From Chitinophagaceae bacterium (GTDB lineage Bacteria; Bacteroidota; Bacteroidia; Chitinophagales; Chitinophagaceae): a stretch of DNA of 64,000 bases. Position numbers and translations under genes: made by a program. Numbering within the stretch: the stretch's first letter is position 1; every line of letters starts with the position of its first letter. This document shows positions 34,395 to 42,425 of this stretch, in pieces. The notes beneath the pieces are model-generated. The model had not been told where the DNA came from, did no database searches, and saw nothing but the letters and a program-made list of their open reading frames with translations. The stretch is from NCBI GenBank assembly GCA_004028795.1, contig SAIW01000011.1, positions 62,001-126,000 of the forward strand, given 5' to 3'.

Positions 34395-35061
34395 AGAGCC
34401 CTGCTCGGCATGGACGGCTTTGAGGAGAGATGCTGCGGGAACTAAACCTAATATACTAAACGATGTTGGTGAAAAACATGCAAAATCGGCGGAGAACGAA
34501 GCTAAGATTATTGCGAAGAAGAACATTTAAGCATTACTCGCCGTTGTTGTGTCTTTCGACCAACAACAATTTTTACTTTATTTAATGCTGTTGGTGAAGA
34601 AGACCAACAGCGGTGTTAAGCGGCGTCAGACGGCTTGGAGGAGAGATGCTGCGGTAACTAAACTTAATATACTAAATGATGTTGGTGAAAAACACGCAAC
34701 ATCGGCGAAGAACGAAGCGAAGATTATTGCGAAGAGGAACACTTAAATATTACTCGCCGTTGTTGTGTCTTTCGACCAACAACGATTTGTACTTTATTTA
34801 ATGCTGTTGGTGAGAAGACCAACAGCGGCGTTAGAGAGCCCTTGCCTGGCACGGACGGCTTGGAAGAGAGATGCTGGGGGAACTGAATGTAATATATTAA
34901 ACGATGTTGGTGAAAAACACGCAACATCGGTGAAGAACGAAGCGAAGATTATTGCAAAGAGGAACACTTAAATATTACTCGCCGTTGTTGTGTCTTTCGA
35001 CCAACAACGATTTCTACTTTATTTGAATGCTGTTGGTGAAGAACACCTACAGCGGCGTTAA
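34395..35061. repeat. Three-unit tandem array of hairpin-rich repeats (about 216-225 bp per unit)
   Basis: Landmarks recur with fixed spacing: CGGCTT at 34415, 34631 and 34856; CTCGCCGTTGTTGTGTC at 34537, 34753 and 34978. Units therefore differ in length by 216 and 225 bp. Each unit contains three hairpins. GATGTTGGTG pairs with CACGCAACATC around AAAAA (one bulged base). GTTGTTGTGTC pairs with GACCAACAAC around TTTC. GCTGTTGGT pairs with ACCAACAGC. Units end in GCGGCGTTAAG or a close variant. Copy 1 is the most decayed. The last unit runs into the stop codon of the HEPN-like gene. This fills the 683-bp gap 34375-35057. Confidence 0.88.
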
Positions 35062-35995
35062 GGCTTTGCAATTTTGTCTCGTAAAAGATTAAAGCAACAT
35101 TGATATAAAAAAGAATTTACAGTTGCTAATTTTAATTTAATAGAAGCAGTATGATGGGCTTTGGCTTTAGTTGATGAAAAATGTGTTAGCTTATGTCTAA
35201 CATTTACAATATCAGCGATTAAACCTTTATAATTATTTTTACTTTCTGTAGGAAGCCCCATTTCAGTTAGAATAGCACTGAGTGAATTTATAAGTTTGGG
35301 GTCGTATGGAATATAATATCTCAGTTCAATTTCCTTTTTTAATAACTCTTTTCTAACGTCTTTTGCTCCAAAAGAAAAATAGCCATCTATAATTCTAAAA
35401 AATAAAAAAAAAGCGATTTCATTATCGTTATTGTTTAAGGATTTCAAAGCCTGAGAAAAAAAAGAGAATGCTGGTAAATGATTTGTCGAAGGGGCGATTA
35501 AATCAAACAAAGAGTTATCAATGTCGTAAGATTTTCTATCGGGCATCATAACATAGCCTGCTCCTCTTGTAATTGAGCCGTACTCAAGCATTGTTCTTTC
35601 AGTTTCTGTTTCAGCATGTAAATTTACAGAAGTTTTTGAAGTGTCAAAGTGTGGCGGTACAGTATTGTACATAAGAGCAAAAAGCCCTTCAAAAAGTTGA
35701 GCAACTTCAGTTAATATTATTTTATATGGCTTTAATTTTTCTTCTAATTGTTCTTCAACCGTTTCGAAGTTTTCTACGTCATGAACGACCCTCTTTGAAA
35801 ACCGCAATAACTCTTCTTCGGATAAAATTTTCGATGCCTGTAAAGTCAGATTTTGGTCAACAGGAAACAGGCTTACATTAAACCCTTTGAAATCTATATT
35901 TAAAGGACTTGGTGATATAGAAGAATTATTTGCAAAGCAATGAGCTACTATTTTCATTCTATTTTAATTAACGAATTGTTCCATTAGCCTTAACG
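35056..35995. repeat. 10-bp inverted repeats bracketing the HEPN-like gene
   Basis: CGTTAAGGCT at 35056-35065 is inverted exactly as AGCCTTAACG at 35986-35995. The left copy is also the terminal motif of the hairpin array. Ten bases is short enough that chance is not excluded. Confidence 0.5.
35058..35957 (-). CDS. HEPN-like protein of unknown function
   Basis: A 299-residue protein without signal peptide or membrane segment. The N-terminal 180 residues match nothing I know. The C-terminal part is helical and contains NVRHKLTHFSST, an R-x4-H motif (about Arg254 and His259), the signature of HEPN ribonucleases such as those of the Apea-like group and many defence or toxin proteins. FFLFFRIIDGYFSF could be the preceding helix. 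Ribonuclease activity is therefore possible but unproven. The stop codon overlaps the end of the hairpin array. A 10-bp inverted repeat, CGTTAAGGCT at 35056 and AGCCTTAACG at 35986, brackets the gene, which suggests a unit that moved as one piece. Confidence 0.6.
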   Translation of the reverse strand: MKIVAHCFANNSSISPSPLNIDFKGFNVSLFPVDQNLTLQASKILSEEELLRFSKRVVHDVENFETVEEQLEEKLKPYKIILTEVAQLFEGLFALMYNTVPPHFDTSKTSVNLHAETETERTMLEYGSITRGAGYVMMPDRKSYDIDNSLFDLIAPSTNHLPAFSFFSQALKSLNNNDNEIAFFLFFRIIDGYFSFGAKDVRKELLKKEIELRYYIPYDPKLINSLSAILTEMGLPTESKNNYKGLIADIVNVRHKLTHFSSTKAKAHHTASIKLKLATVNSFLYQCCFNLLRDKIAKP

Positions 35996-36056
35996 ATAAC
36001 ATACTAATCATCGCAGTAACTAAAATAACTATAAAATTTAAATACTTGATAATCAT

Positions 36057-36422
36057 CTACTTCGTAAAACTATACGCCCAATACATTAATAGTAATTGTA
36101 ACGGAAGTCTTATCCATGCTATAAAAGGAGTAATTACAAAAATGCCCATATTCATAGGAGCTTTTTGTATCATGTAAATATGTGCCGGTAAAAAAGCAAT
36201 CAGCATGGCTATTATTCCCCAGGCAGCAAAACTTCTTGTTACAGGAAAAAATAATAAAATACCTCCGATAATTTCTGCAAAGCCTGCTGCATAATTTAAT
36301 GCAATAGGATTGGGTAAATAAGGTGGTATTAATTTAAAATAGGCTCTTGGGTTAATAAAATGATTAACACCTGCTGCTATATACAATACTGCCATTATTA
36401 TTAAACCAATTTTATACAACAT
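36057..36422 (-). CDS. DoxX-like small membrane protein
   Basis: A 121-residue, four-helix membrane protein: IGLIIMAVLYIAAGVNHFIN, YAAGFAEIIGGILLFFP, IIAMLIAFLPAHIYMIQ and LPLQLLLMYWAY. The GVNHF and GFAEIIGGILL patterns are those of DoxX/MauE-type proteins, often linked to redox or thiol chemistry. The specific role is unknown. It lies downstream of tRNA-Gln on the same strand, separated by that gene's terminator. Confidence 0.82.
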   Translation of the reverse strand: MLYKIGLIIMAVLYIAAGVNHFINPRAYFKLIPPYLPNPIALNYAAGFAEIIGGILLFFPVTRSFAAWGIIAMLIAFLPAHIYMIQKAPMNMGIFVITPFIAWIRLPLQLLLMYWAYSFTK

Positions 36423-36459
36423 GAATTATTTTGTGTTGAAGATAACAAAGTTATAAAGC

Positions 36460-36492
36460 AAAAAATCCCGCTAAATTATAGCGGGATTTTTT
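36460..36492 (-). terminator. Terminator of tRNA-Gln
   Basis: On the minus strand AAATCCCGCT pairs with AGCGGGATTT around ATAATTT and is followed by a T run. A-tracts on both sides make it symmetrical. Confidence 0.82.
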
Positions 36493-36493
36493 G

Positions 36494-36564
36494 TTGGGTT
36501 ACTAGGATTCGAACCTAGACAGACAGAATCAAAATCTGTAGTGCTACCATTACACAATAACCCA
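36494..36564 (-). tRNA. tRNA-Gln (UUG)
   Basis: On the minus strand the acceptor stem is TGGGTTA/TAACCCA, the anticodon stem ACAGA/TCTGT encloses TTTTGAT (anticodon TTG), and the T arm is CTAGG-TTCGAAT-CCTAG. The D loop is short, as usual for tRNA-Gln. CCA is not fully encoded. Confidence 0.95.
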
Positions 36565-36596
36565 ATCACAACCTAATCCTATCTGGTTTCGGGGTG

Positions 36597-36627
36597 CGAA
36601 AATAAGGGCAGCCTTAAAATGTTCCAA
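36597..36627 (-). promoter_or_regulatory. Promoter of tRNA-Gln
   Basis: On the minus strand TTG (36627-36625) and TATTTTCG (36604-36597) are 20 nt apart. The -7 element has one mismatch to TAnnTTTG. It is positioned about 32 bp before the tRNA. Confidence 0.55.
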
Positions 36628-36636
36628 ATAAAATCT

Positions 36637-37296
36637 TTATTCTGCTAACTCTAATGCGGTAAACCAATAATGGCTATGCAATATCTTATCGGTAGTCTGC
36701 ACTTTTATCGGCTGTGTAAACAAAGGGCAATGCAACACCAATGTATGAAATTCACCGTTTTCGCCGCAGGCATCAATACCTAAACTTTCTAATTCTTCAA
36801 CCAATGCTGCAGTTATTATTTTTCCTAAAAATCTTTCACCCATCGGTTCATTGCAACTAACAATCATGGTTTCAATACCACTTGCCAGCATTTGCATTAC
36901 CAAACTTTTTCTTTCCTGTTGCCACAAGGGTAAAACAGCGGTAAGGCTGGCATTGGCACACACTTTTTCTTCCCAGTCTCTATGCGATTGTAAATCAATA
37001 TCACCAAAAACTGCATGTGTTAATTGATATTGATTTCGCAAAGCAGTTAATGCTGCTGTAAAATTTTTTTCATAATCGTTCCAACTACTGCTGATTAAAT
37101 GCATGGGCAGGTTGGCAGCAGCAGCCTGTGCTTTTAATACGGCTGACGGAATACCATGTGAGCGGGAAATTTTACCTTCCTCATTTAATACATTCAATAG
37201 TACTTTGGGTGTATAACCTTGTTGAATGGCTTGCATTAAAGCAAAACAACTATCCTTACCGCCGCTCCAACTGCATAAACTGTTTTTATTCTCCAT
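36637..37296 (-). CDS. Dph6-related ATP pyrophosphatase (diphthine-ammonia ligase family)
   Basis: A 219-residue PP-loop ATPase. LCSWSGGKDSCFALMQA holds the SGGKDS PP-loop, HGIPSAVLKAQA and AVFGDIDLQSHRDWEE follow, and VSCNEPMGERFLG and GENGEFHTLVLHCP are Dph6/DUF71 hallmarks. Eukaryotic Dph6 amidates diphthine, but bacteria have no diphthamide, so the bacterial role is different and unknown. ATG 37296 is chosen; it overlaps the rnhA stop by 11 bp, and a TTG at 37314 would only add six residues. Confidence 0.87.
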   Translation of the reverse strand: MENKNSLCSWSGGKDSCFALMQAIQQGYTPKVLLNVLNEEGKISRSHGIPSAVLKAQAAAANLPMHLISSSWNDYEKNFTAALTALRNQYQLTHAVFGDIDLQSHRDWEEKVCANASLTAVLPLWQQERKSLVMQMLASGIETMIVSCNEPMGERFLGKIITAALVEELESLGIDACGENGEFHTLVLHCPLFTQPIKVQTTDKILHSHYWFTALELAE

Positions 37297-37753
37297 GTTC
37301 GTAGCCTTCATCAATTAATAAATTATTTCCATCAGCAGCCTGTGTTGCCAATTCATCGCAACGGTTATTAAAAGGGTTATCGGCATGGCCTTTTACCCAT
37401 TTCATTTTTATTTGAAAATGCTTGGCTAATTCATAATACTGCAACCATAGATCTTTATTCTTTTTACCACCTTTAAAATTGGTTTTAACCCAGCCATCAA
37501 CCCATTTTTTTTCAATGCTGTTTACCACATATTGGCTATCAGTAAAAATGGTTAACGGAATATTTTTCTTTGTGAGCGATTGTAATGCAGTAACCACCGC
37601 TAATAATTCCATTCTGTTATTAGTGGTTAAACGGTAGCCTTGTGCTATTTCTTTTCGTTTATCGCCCCACAATAAAACAACACCAAACCCGCCGGGGCCG
37701 GGGTTTCCGCGGGATGCTCCGTCTGTATAAATATGTAAAGGATGAAGACTCAT
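37286..37753 (-). CDS. rnhA: Ribonuclease HI
   Basis: A 155-residue enzyme that cuts RNA in RNA-DNA hybrids. The catalytic acids are Asp in YTDGASRGNPGPGG, Glu in NNRMELLAVVTAL, Asp in IFTDSQYVVNSIEKKW and Asp in NNRCDELATQAA. KWVKGHADNPFNN has the conserved His. The length is that of the E. coli enzyme. It overlaps the Dph6-like gene by 11 bp and is probably co-transcribed with it. Confidence 0.95.
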   Translation of the reverse strand: MSLHPLHIYTDGASRGNPGPGGFGVVLLWGDKRKEIAQGYRLTTNNRMELLAVVTALQSLTKKNIPLTIFTDSQYVVNSIEKKWVDGWVKTNFKGGKKNKDLWLQYYELAKHFQIKMKWVKGHADNPFNNRCDELATQAADGNNLLIDEGYEHGE

Positions 37754-37822
37754 GTATGATTGATGAATGAAGAGTTATGAATTGGATTGGTATGATGATA
37801 ACTCATAATTTATAACATATCA

Positions 37823-38605
37823 TTAAAGAAAATATTCTCCTTTCATATATAAAACTGCTTTGCCTGCAATAGTAACTCTTTCGCCTTTATCCTCACACCA
37901 AAGCAGCCCGCCTCTTTTAGAAATCTGTTTGGCAACCAAAACTTTTTTATTCAATTTCTTACTCCAGTAAGGTGTTAATGTAGCATGTGCAGAACCGGTA
38001 ACAGGGTCTTCTCCAATAACGGAATTAGGCACAAAAAAACGGGAAACAAAATCGCAATCATTGCCTGGTGCTGTTACAATAATGCCTAATGTGTCTAACC
38101 TGTTTAGCCATTCAAAATCAGGTTTAAATTTTTTCACTTCTTCCGCAGTGTTATATACCAGCACAAAGTCTCTTGATTTTAAGATTTCCTGCGGTTGTTG
38201 GTTAATGCCTTCCATTAAAGCTATTTCATGATGCGGATGCGGCTTTGGCATTCTGGAAGGGAAATCCATTTCAAGCAAATCATCTTTTTTATGAACGATT
38301 AAAGAACCGCTCTTGCTTGTAAAATGAATGCTTGGTTCGTTATACCCCAGATAATTAAAAATTACAAATGCAGTAGCTAATGTAGGGTGACCTGCTAAGT
38401 CAATTTCCAATTCAGGCGTAAACCATCTTATATGAAAATGATTGCCTTCCTGTACAAAAAAAGCTGTTTCTGAAAGATTGTTTTCATTAGCAATCTGCTG
38501 CATGGTTTCTGCAGGCAACCATTCTGTTAAAGGACAAACAGCAGCAGGGTTTCCGCCAAATAAATGGTCTGTAAAAGCATCTACCTGATAAATGGGTAAG
38601 TTCAT
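37823..38605 (-). CDS. PhzF-family isomerase-like protein
   Basis: A 260-residue protein of the diaminopimelate-epimerase fold. YQVDAFTDHLFGGNPAAVC and NENNLSETAFFV (with the catalytic Glu), RWFTPELEIDLAGHPTLATA and EDPVTGSAHATLTPYW are typical of PhzF. PhzF itself isomerises an intermediate of phenazine synthesis, but no other phenazine genes are here and most family members have other, unknown substrates. Confidence 0.92.
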   Translation of the reverse strand: MNLPIYQVDAFTDHLFGGNPAAVCPLTEWLPAETMQQIANENNLSETAFFVQEGNHFHIRWFTPELEIDLAGHPTLATAFVIFNYLGYNEPSIHFTSKSGSLIVHKKDDLLEMDFPSRMPKPHPHHEIALMEGINQQPQEILKSRDFVLVYNTAEEVKKFKPDFEWLNRLDTLGIIVTAPGNDCDFVSRFFVPNSVIGEDPVTGSAHATLTPYWSKKLNKKVLVAKQISKRGGLLWCEDKGERVTIAGKAVLYMKGEYFL

Positions 38606-38671
38606 AAAATAGTAATTTATAGAACGTGAAATTAATTAGTAATTCCTGTTTAAGATATGATAATTTGATGC

Positions 38672-38700
38672 TTGAAATAAAACCCATTACCTTACATTTG
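38672..38700 (+). promoter_or_regulatory. Promoter of the SRP RNA gene
   Basis: TTG at 38672-38674 and TACATTTG at 38693-38700 are 18 nt apart, a full match to the Bacteroidetes consensus. The predicted start coincides with the first paired base of the SRP RNA. Confidence 0.75.
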
Positions 38701-38704
38701 CAGC

Positions 38705-38802
38705 CGGCAGGCCTTACGCGGCCAGCTCCTGCTGAACCTCCCCAGGGCAGGAATGCAGCAAGGATAAGCGGTTGTAGCGGTGCGATGTGAGAAGCCTGCC
38801 AT
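38705..38802 (+). ncRNA. ffs: Signal recognition particle RNA (4.5S type)
   Basis: The 5' GGCAGGC pairs with the 3' GCCTGCC. The apical domain includes CCCAGGGCAGGAATGCAGCA, whose GCAGGAA...GCAGCA arrangement corresponds to the symmetric and asymmetric loops bound by Ffh, and AGCGGTTGTAGC follows. There is no Alu domain. Its size of about 95 nt is that of a small bacterial SRP RNA. A run of five T follows, serving as terminator. It guides ribosomes making membrane proteins to SecYEG. Confidence 0.93.
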
Positions 38803-38826
38803 TTTTCTCTCAAAAAATATTGACTT

Positions 38827-39477
38827 ATGAAATTTTTTATAGATACAGCCAATCTTGCACAAATAAAAGAAGCCAACGATTTAGGAATTTTAGATGGCGT
38901 AACAACCAACCCCTCATTAATGGCTAAAGAAGGCATTAAAGGAACTGAAGCCATCAATAATCATTATAAAACCATTTGCGAAATGGTTGATGGCGATATC
39001 AGTGCCGAAGTTTTATCTACTACATTTAATGAAATTGTAGAAGAAGGAAAAAAATTAGCTGCCATACATCCGAACATAATCGTAAAAGTACCCATGATTA
39101 AAGAGGGTATTAAAGCCATTAAATGGTTTACTGATAATGGTATTAAAACCAATTGTACATTGGTGTTTAGTGCGGGTCAGGCAATACTGGCTGCAAAAGC
39201 AGGTGCCACTTATGTTTCACCGTTTATCGGCAGAATTGATGACAGCGGTTGGGATGGTGTACAATTAATTGCACAGATTGCAAACATTTACTCAATACAA
39301 GGTTTTAAAACAGAAGTGTTGGCAGCATCAATCCGCAATCCGAATCATATTATTCAATGTGCAGAAGCAGGAGCAGATGTTTGTACCTGCCCCTTAGAAC
39401 CGATTTTAGGTTTATTAAAACATCCGTTAACAGATATTGGCTTAGCTAAGTTTTTAGATGATGCTAAGAAAATGTAA
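38827..39477 (+). CDS. fsa: Fructose-6-phosphate aldolase / small transaldolase
   Basis: A 216-residue class I aldolase. MKFFIDTANLAQIKEA, GVTTNPSLMAKEG and IIVKVPMIKEGIKAI (Schiff-base Lys in VKVP) are typical, with NCTLVFSAGQAILAAKAGAT and YVSPFIGRIDDSGWDG following. Members cleave fructose 6-phosphate or act as transaldolases in the pentose phosphate pathway; the two cannot be told apart reliably by eye. It starts 25 bp after the SRP RNA and ends with a strong terminator. Confidence 0.91.
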   Translation: MKFFIDTANLAQIKEANDLGILDGVTTNPSLMAKEGIKGTEAINNHYKTICEMVDGDISAEVLSTTFNEIVEEGKKLAAIHPNIIVKVPMIKEGIKAIKWFTDNGIKTNCTLVFSAGQAILAAKAGATYVSPFIGRIDDSGWDGVQLIAQIANIYSIQGFKTEVLAASIRNPNHIIQCAEAGADVCTCPLEPILGLLKHPLTDIGLAKFLDDAKKM

Positions 39478-39499
39478 TAACTTATTATCATCTATCAAT

Positions 39500-39533
39500 A
39501 AAAAAGGTTCAACATTTGTTGAACCTTTTTTAT
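39500..39533 (+). terminator. Terminator of the transaldolase gene
   Basis: AAAAAAGGTTCAACA pairs with TGTTGAACCTTTTTT around TT, a near-perfect palindrome with A and T tracts. It lies between convergent genes and can serve both. Confidence 0.87.
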
Positions 39534-39555
39534 TGCATTATTGTCTTAATATTAA

Positions 39556-40290
39556 TTAGTTATTAAAAATTAATGATTGCCTTAAAGCTGAAGGGTTATG
39601 TGTTGTTCTGTAATCAACTAAAATTTTGTAATCACAGGTTTCGCATTTGGGCATTAATACCTTTCTGCTGTACGTACCATCTTTTATCTGGTACATATTC
39701 TGTGTTTTCCAGTTATTAAAGTTTCCCGTTACTTTAATGCCGGTAATAACAACGTTATTATATTTAATTTCCTGCCAAATCATATTAGTAGGTAAAGCAA
39801 TACTTAACGAGCGTTGATACCAATCGTAAGCTTTGTTTAAATCTTTCAGTTTGGTATAAGCAAATTCATAAGCTAAACAACCAATGTAAGGGTTCAATGA
39901 ATATATATAACTCGCATATTGCAAAGCAGAACCTGCAGTTCCGCCAACAAAATCTGCTGCACCGCTGTAATAGCGTAACAAAGCCCAATATAAACCTAAT
40001 GATTTTTTATTGCTGTGAACTAAATTTTCAAGACTGTTTCTTAAGCTTCTGGCTTCATCGTAAGTATAAACTTTATTTGGCGGTGTGTATAGGTCAGCTT
40101 CTGCATCAACCTCTGCCATCGTCATATTGTAAAAAACATTTTTATCTCCGTTGTCGTTAAAATTAAAAGAAGCATGCTCCGCCATAGTTGAAGCTGCTGA
40201 ATAATTTTCATTCAGATTAAGCAATACTTTATTTGCTCCCAAAGGAAGGAAAGAAATAATACTGATTAACCAAATTGACAGATACCTCAT
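39556..40290 (-). CDS. Exported protein with a tetratricopeptide-like region and an AMPK/CBM48-like C-terminal domain
   Basis: A 244-residue protein. The N-terminus (LSIWLISIISFLPLGANK) is a signal sequence. The middle (EARSLRNSLENLVHSNKKSL and SLNPYIGCLAYEFAYTKLKD, LNKAYDWYQRSL) looks like TPR helices. The end, GIKVTGNFNNWKTQNMYQIK with DGTYSRKVLMPKCETCDYKI, matches the G-x-FNxW carbohydrate-binding fold of the AMPK-beta/CBM48 type. It might bind a glucan or a partner in the periplasm. The function is unknown, and TPR and CBM calls are by pattern only. Confidence 0.55.
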   Translation of the reverse strand: MRYLSIWLISIISFLPLGANKVLLNLNENYSAASTMAEHASFNFNDNGDKNVFYNMTMAEVDAEADLYTPPNKVYTYDEARSLRNSLENLVHSNKKSLGLYWALLRYYSGAADFVGGTAGSALQYASYIYSLNPYIGCLAYEFAYTKLKDLNKAYDWYQRSLSIALPTNMIWQEIKYNNVVITGIKVTGNFNNWKTQNMYQIKDGTYSRKVLMPKCETCDYKILVDYRTTHNPSALRQSLIFNN

Positions 40291-40517
40291 AATTTCTCAT
40301 TTAAGCCAGTATAAAAAAACAGGCTAGGAAAGATTTAATAGGAGTATCAATAGGTATTGGATAGAATTGGAGCCAGAAACGGCGGATAATTAAATAAAAA
40401 TACAGAATTAACTTAAAAATGACAAAAACGAATCATTTCCACATTAATTCACCCTGTCTCAAATTGCTTTTTGAAACAAAAAATGAGTGAGAAATTTACG
40501 CTTAAAGGATTTTTTAA

Positions 40518-42158
40518 TTATTGAACGATTTCATTAATAACTTTTCCAATGCTTCCGCTCGGCATCTGAATATTTAGAAGAGCAGCCAAAGTTGGAGTAA
40601 TATCCGTCATAAAAGTTTCTCTGTGTGTGTTACCATGTTTAATGTCTGCACCATACCAAAGTAGAGGAATATGGCTATCATAAGCATTCCAAACGCCATG
40701 GCTCATACCTGTTTTACCTGCATCCATAATGCCCGTTTTTACTATAATCTGTAAATCGCCACTGCGGGTTGGGCTGTAACCATTCACAACCATATCTTTT
40801 ATTTTTTGCGGAATGGCAGCCTGAGAGGCATTGGGTTTATCTACTACCTGCAGTACTTTATTGTTTTTTAATAAATACTCAGTGATAGTTTGCTTTACAG
40901 TTTGAAGATTAAGTTTCAGCGAGTCAATAACTTTATGATTAAGATAAATATCATGTTCGTTTACAGCGTTAATTACAGAAGTGCCGTATTGTGCTTTTGT
41001 AAAATCACTCAAATCCTTTTTTATATCACCATCATCCCATCTGCCGCCTTCTATACCGTGTTTATTTAAAAATTCAGGAACATGTGCACCGGCATGGTCG
41101 GCTGTAAGGAAAACAGTGTATTGATTTTTACCCACTGTTTTATCTAAATAATCAAGCAGGTTACCTATAGTTTCATCTAAGCGAACATAAGTTTCTAATA
41201 ATTCCCATGAATTAGGACCGAAAGAATGCCCCACATAATCTGTTGATGAAAAACTTACTGCCAAGAAATCTGTAACAGTATGTTTACCCAAAGCTTCTTT
41301 TGCTATAGCAGTTTTAGCAGCTTCTGCCAACAAAGTATTGCCATAAGGTGTGGTAAGAATTTTAGAAAAATCTTTATCCTTAAACTGTTTTAAATTATAA
41401 GGAAAAGCTGCGTTATTACCGAAAGGCTTTGAAGTATACGCTTCGTAATTGGTATCGCAGTATTGTAAGTAAACATCTTTATTAAATAATAAGTTCCAGT
41501 CTTTATCGTATAAGCTGTCAGCCAGTTTTTTATTATTGAATTGCTGCATCCATTCAGGCAATTCTTTCATATAATATGTGCTGGTAATAAAGTTGCCGCT
41601 TTTACCATCGTACCAATAAGCTGCATTGGCTGAATGGCCTGCGGGAATAATAGAGCCTCGGTCTTTCATTGATAAGCCGATTACTTTACTTTTAAAATTG
41701 GTTGCCAATCTTAATTCATCTGTAATAGTAGTTGCCCAAACATTTTTGGGGCTCATTTGTCCCGCTTCTCCTGCATTGGCACCTACAGCAGTTACAGTTT
41801 TGTCTTCAACGCAATAAACTGCTTTGTTTAAATTATTATCCCACCAGTTATTGCCGGTAATGCCATGAATGGCGGGAACAGTTCCTGTGTAAACGCAGGT
41901 ATGTCCGCAGGCTGTTACAGTTGGCAGGTAAGGCACAAAAGTGTTATCGCAACTAAAACCTTCGCCTAATAAGCGTTTAAAGCCGCCATTAGGTTTATAT
42001 AAATCATTAAAGCGGTATAAATAATCCCAACGCATCTGGTCTACCACAATTCCCACTACCAATTTGGGTTTGTTGGGCTGTATATTTTTTGTATTAACTG
42101 TTTGAGCGGAAAGATTGAATACGATTAATGTTGAGAGAATAAATAAGAATTGCTTCAT
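40518..42158 (-). CDS. PafA-type alkaline phosphatase
   Basis: A 546-residue periplasmic phosphomonoesterase of the alkaline phosphatase superfamily, the same length as PafA of Elizabethkingia/Chryseobacterium. After a signal peptide (FLFILSTLIVFNLSAQ) come the metal Asp40 in GIVVDQMRWDY, the Thr82 nucleophile in PTVTACGHT, Asn103 in GNNWW, and Lys165 and Arg167 in MKDRGSI. These positions equal the PafA catalytic residues Thr79, Asn100, Lys162 and Arg164 shifted by three. SSTDYVGHSFGPNSWE and LTADHAGAHVPE supply zinc ligands. It releases phosphate from extracellular phosphomonoesters. Confidence 0.92.
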   Translation of the reverse strand: MKQFLFILSTLIVFNLSAQTVNTKNIQPNKPKLVVGIVVDQMRWDYLYRFNDLYKPNGGFKRLLGEGFSCDNTFVPYLPTVTACGHTCVYTGTVPAIHGITGNNWWDNNLNKAVYCVEDKTVTAVGANAGEAGQMSPKNVWATTITDELRLATNFKSKVIGLSMKDRGSIIPAGHSANAAYWYDGKSGNFITSTYYMKELPEWMQQFNNKKLADSLYDKDWNLLFNKDVYLQYCDTNYEAYTSKPFGNNAAFPYNLKQFKDKDFSKILTTPYGNTLLAEAAKTAIAKEALGKHTVTDFLAVSFSSTDYVGHSFGPNSWELLETYVRLDETIGNLLDYLDKTVGKNQYTVFLTADHAGAHVPEFLNKHGIEGGRWDDGDIKKDLSDFTKAQYGTSVINAVNEHDIYLNHKVIDSLKLNLQTVKQTITEYLLKNNKVLQVVDKPNASQAAIPQKIKDMVVNGYSPTRSGDLQIIVKTGIMDAGKTGMSHGVWNAYDSHIPLLWYGADIKHGNTHRETFMTDITPTLAALLNIQMPSGSIGKVINEIVQ

Positions 42159-42316
42159 ATTGGTTTAGTTAGAAAACAAATGTAATTGTTGTAATGGTTG
42201 CAATAATAACAATCGGTTAATAAATTGCAATCATTGTAAGGTTGGCTTATTGTTATCAAATGGTTACTTTTGCCGCAATTTTCTGTATTAGCAGTAGCAT
42301 TGAAATACTACTGTTG

Positions 42317-42333
42317 AAGTGTGCGACGCAACG
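42317..42333 (-). repeat. Dispersed repeat family A, copy 7
   Basis: On the minus strand it reads CGTTGCGTCGCACACTT. The flanks ACTTAGCT and CTATTAAACTT resemble those of the copies at 12172 and 28409. It lies in the divergent region between the PafA and serine palmitoyltransferase-like genes. Confidence 0.78.
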
Positions 42334-42425
42334 GAAGTTTAATAGCAGCAATAAAGCTAAGTTCATAATGACTTGTTTTACCAACTTTAAACTTTTAATA
42401 CTTTAAACTTTTTAAACTTTAATTA

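Noticed and set aside
34549-34971. Two 65-68 residue open frames in the tandem array
   Set aside because: They are repeats of each other, start in the TTG-containing hairpin and follow the DNA repeat unit. The first unit does not keep the same frame intact. I treat them as non-coding, with the caveat noted in the findings.
34395-35061. CRISPR array
   Set aside because: Units are 216-225 bp with no short direct repeats separated by unique spacers, and no cas gene is nearby.
34395-35061. Integron attC array
   Set aside because: The units have bulged hairpins and GTTAAG-like ends, but paired RYYYAAC and GTTRRRY core boxes are not consistently present and no integrase is in the window.
36637-37296. 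Diphthamide synthesis function for the Dph6-like protein
   Set aside because: Diphthamide is not made in bacteria; only the ATPase family assignment is kept.
37823-38605. Phenazine biosynthesis cluster
   Set aside because: Only a PhzF homologue is present and most of its family has no role in phenazines.
38487-38957. 156-residue open frame on the minus strand across the SRP RNA
   Set aside because: It overlaps the SRP RNA and the starts of two well-supported genes.
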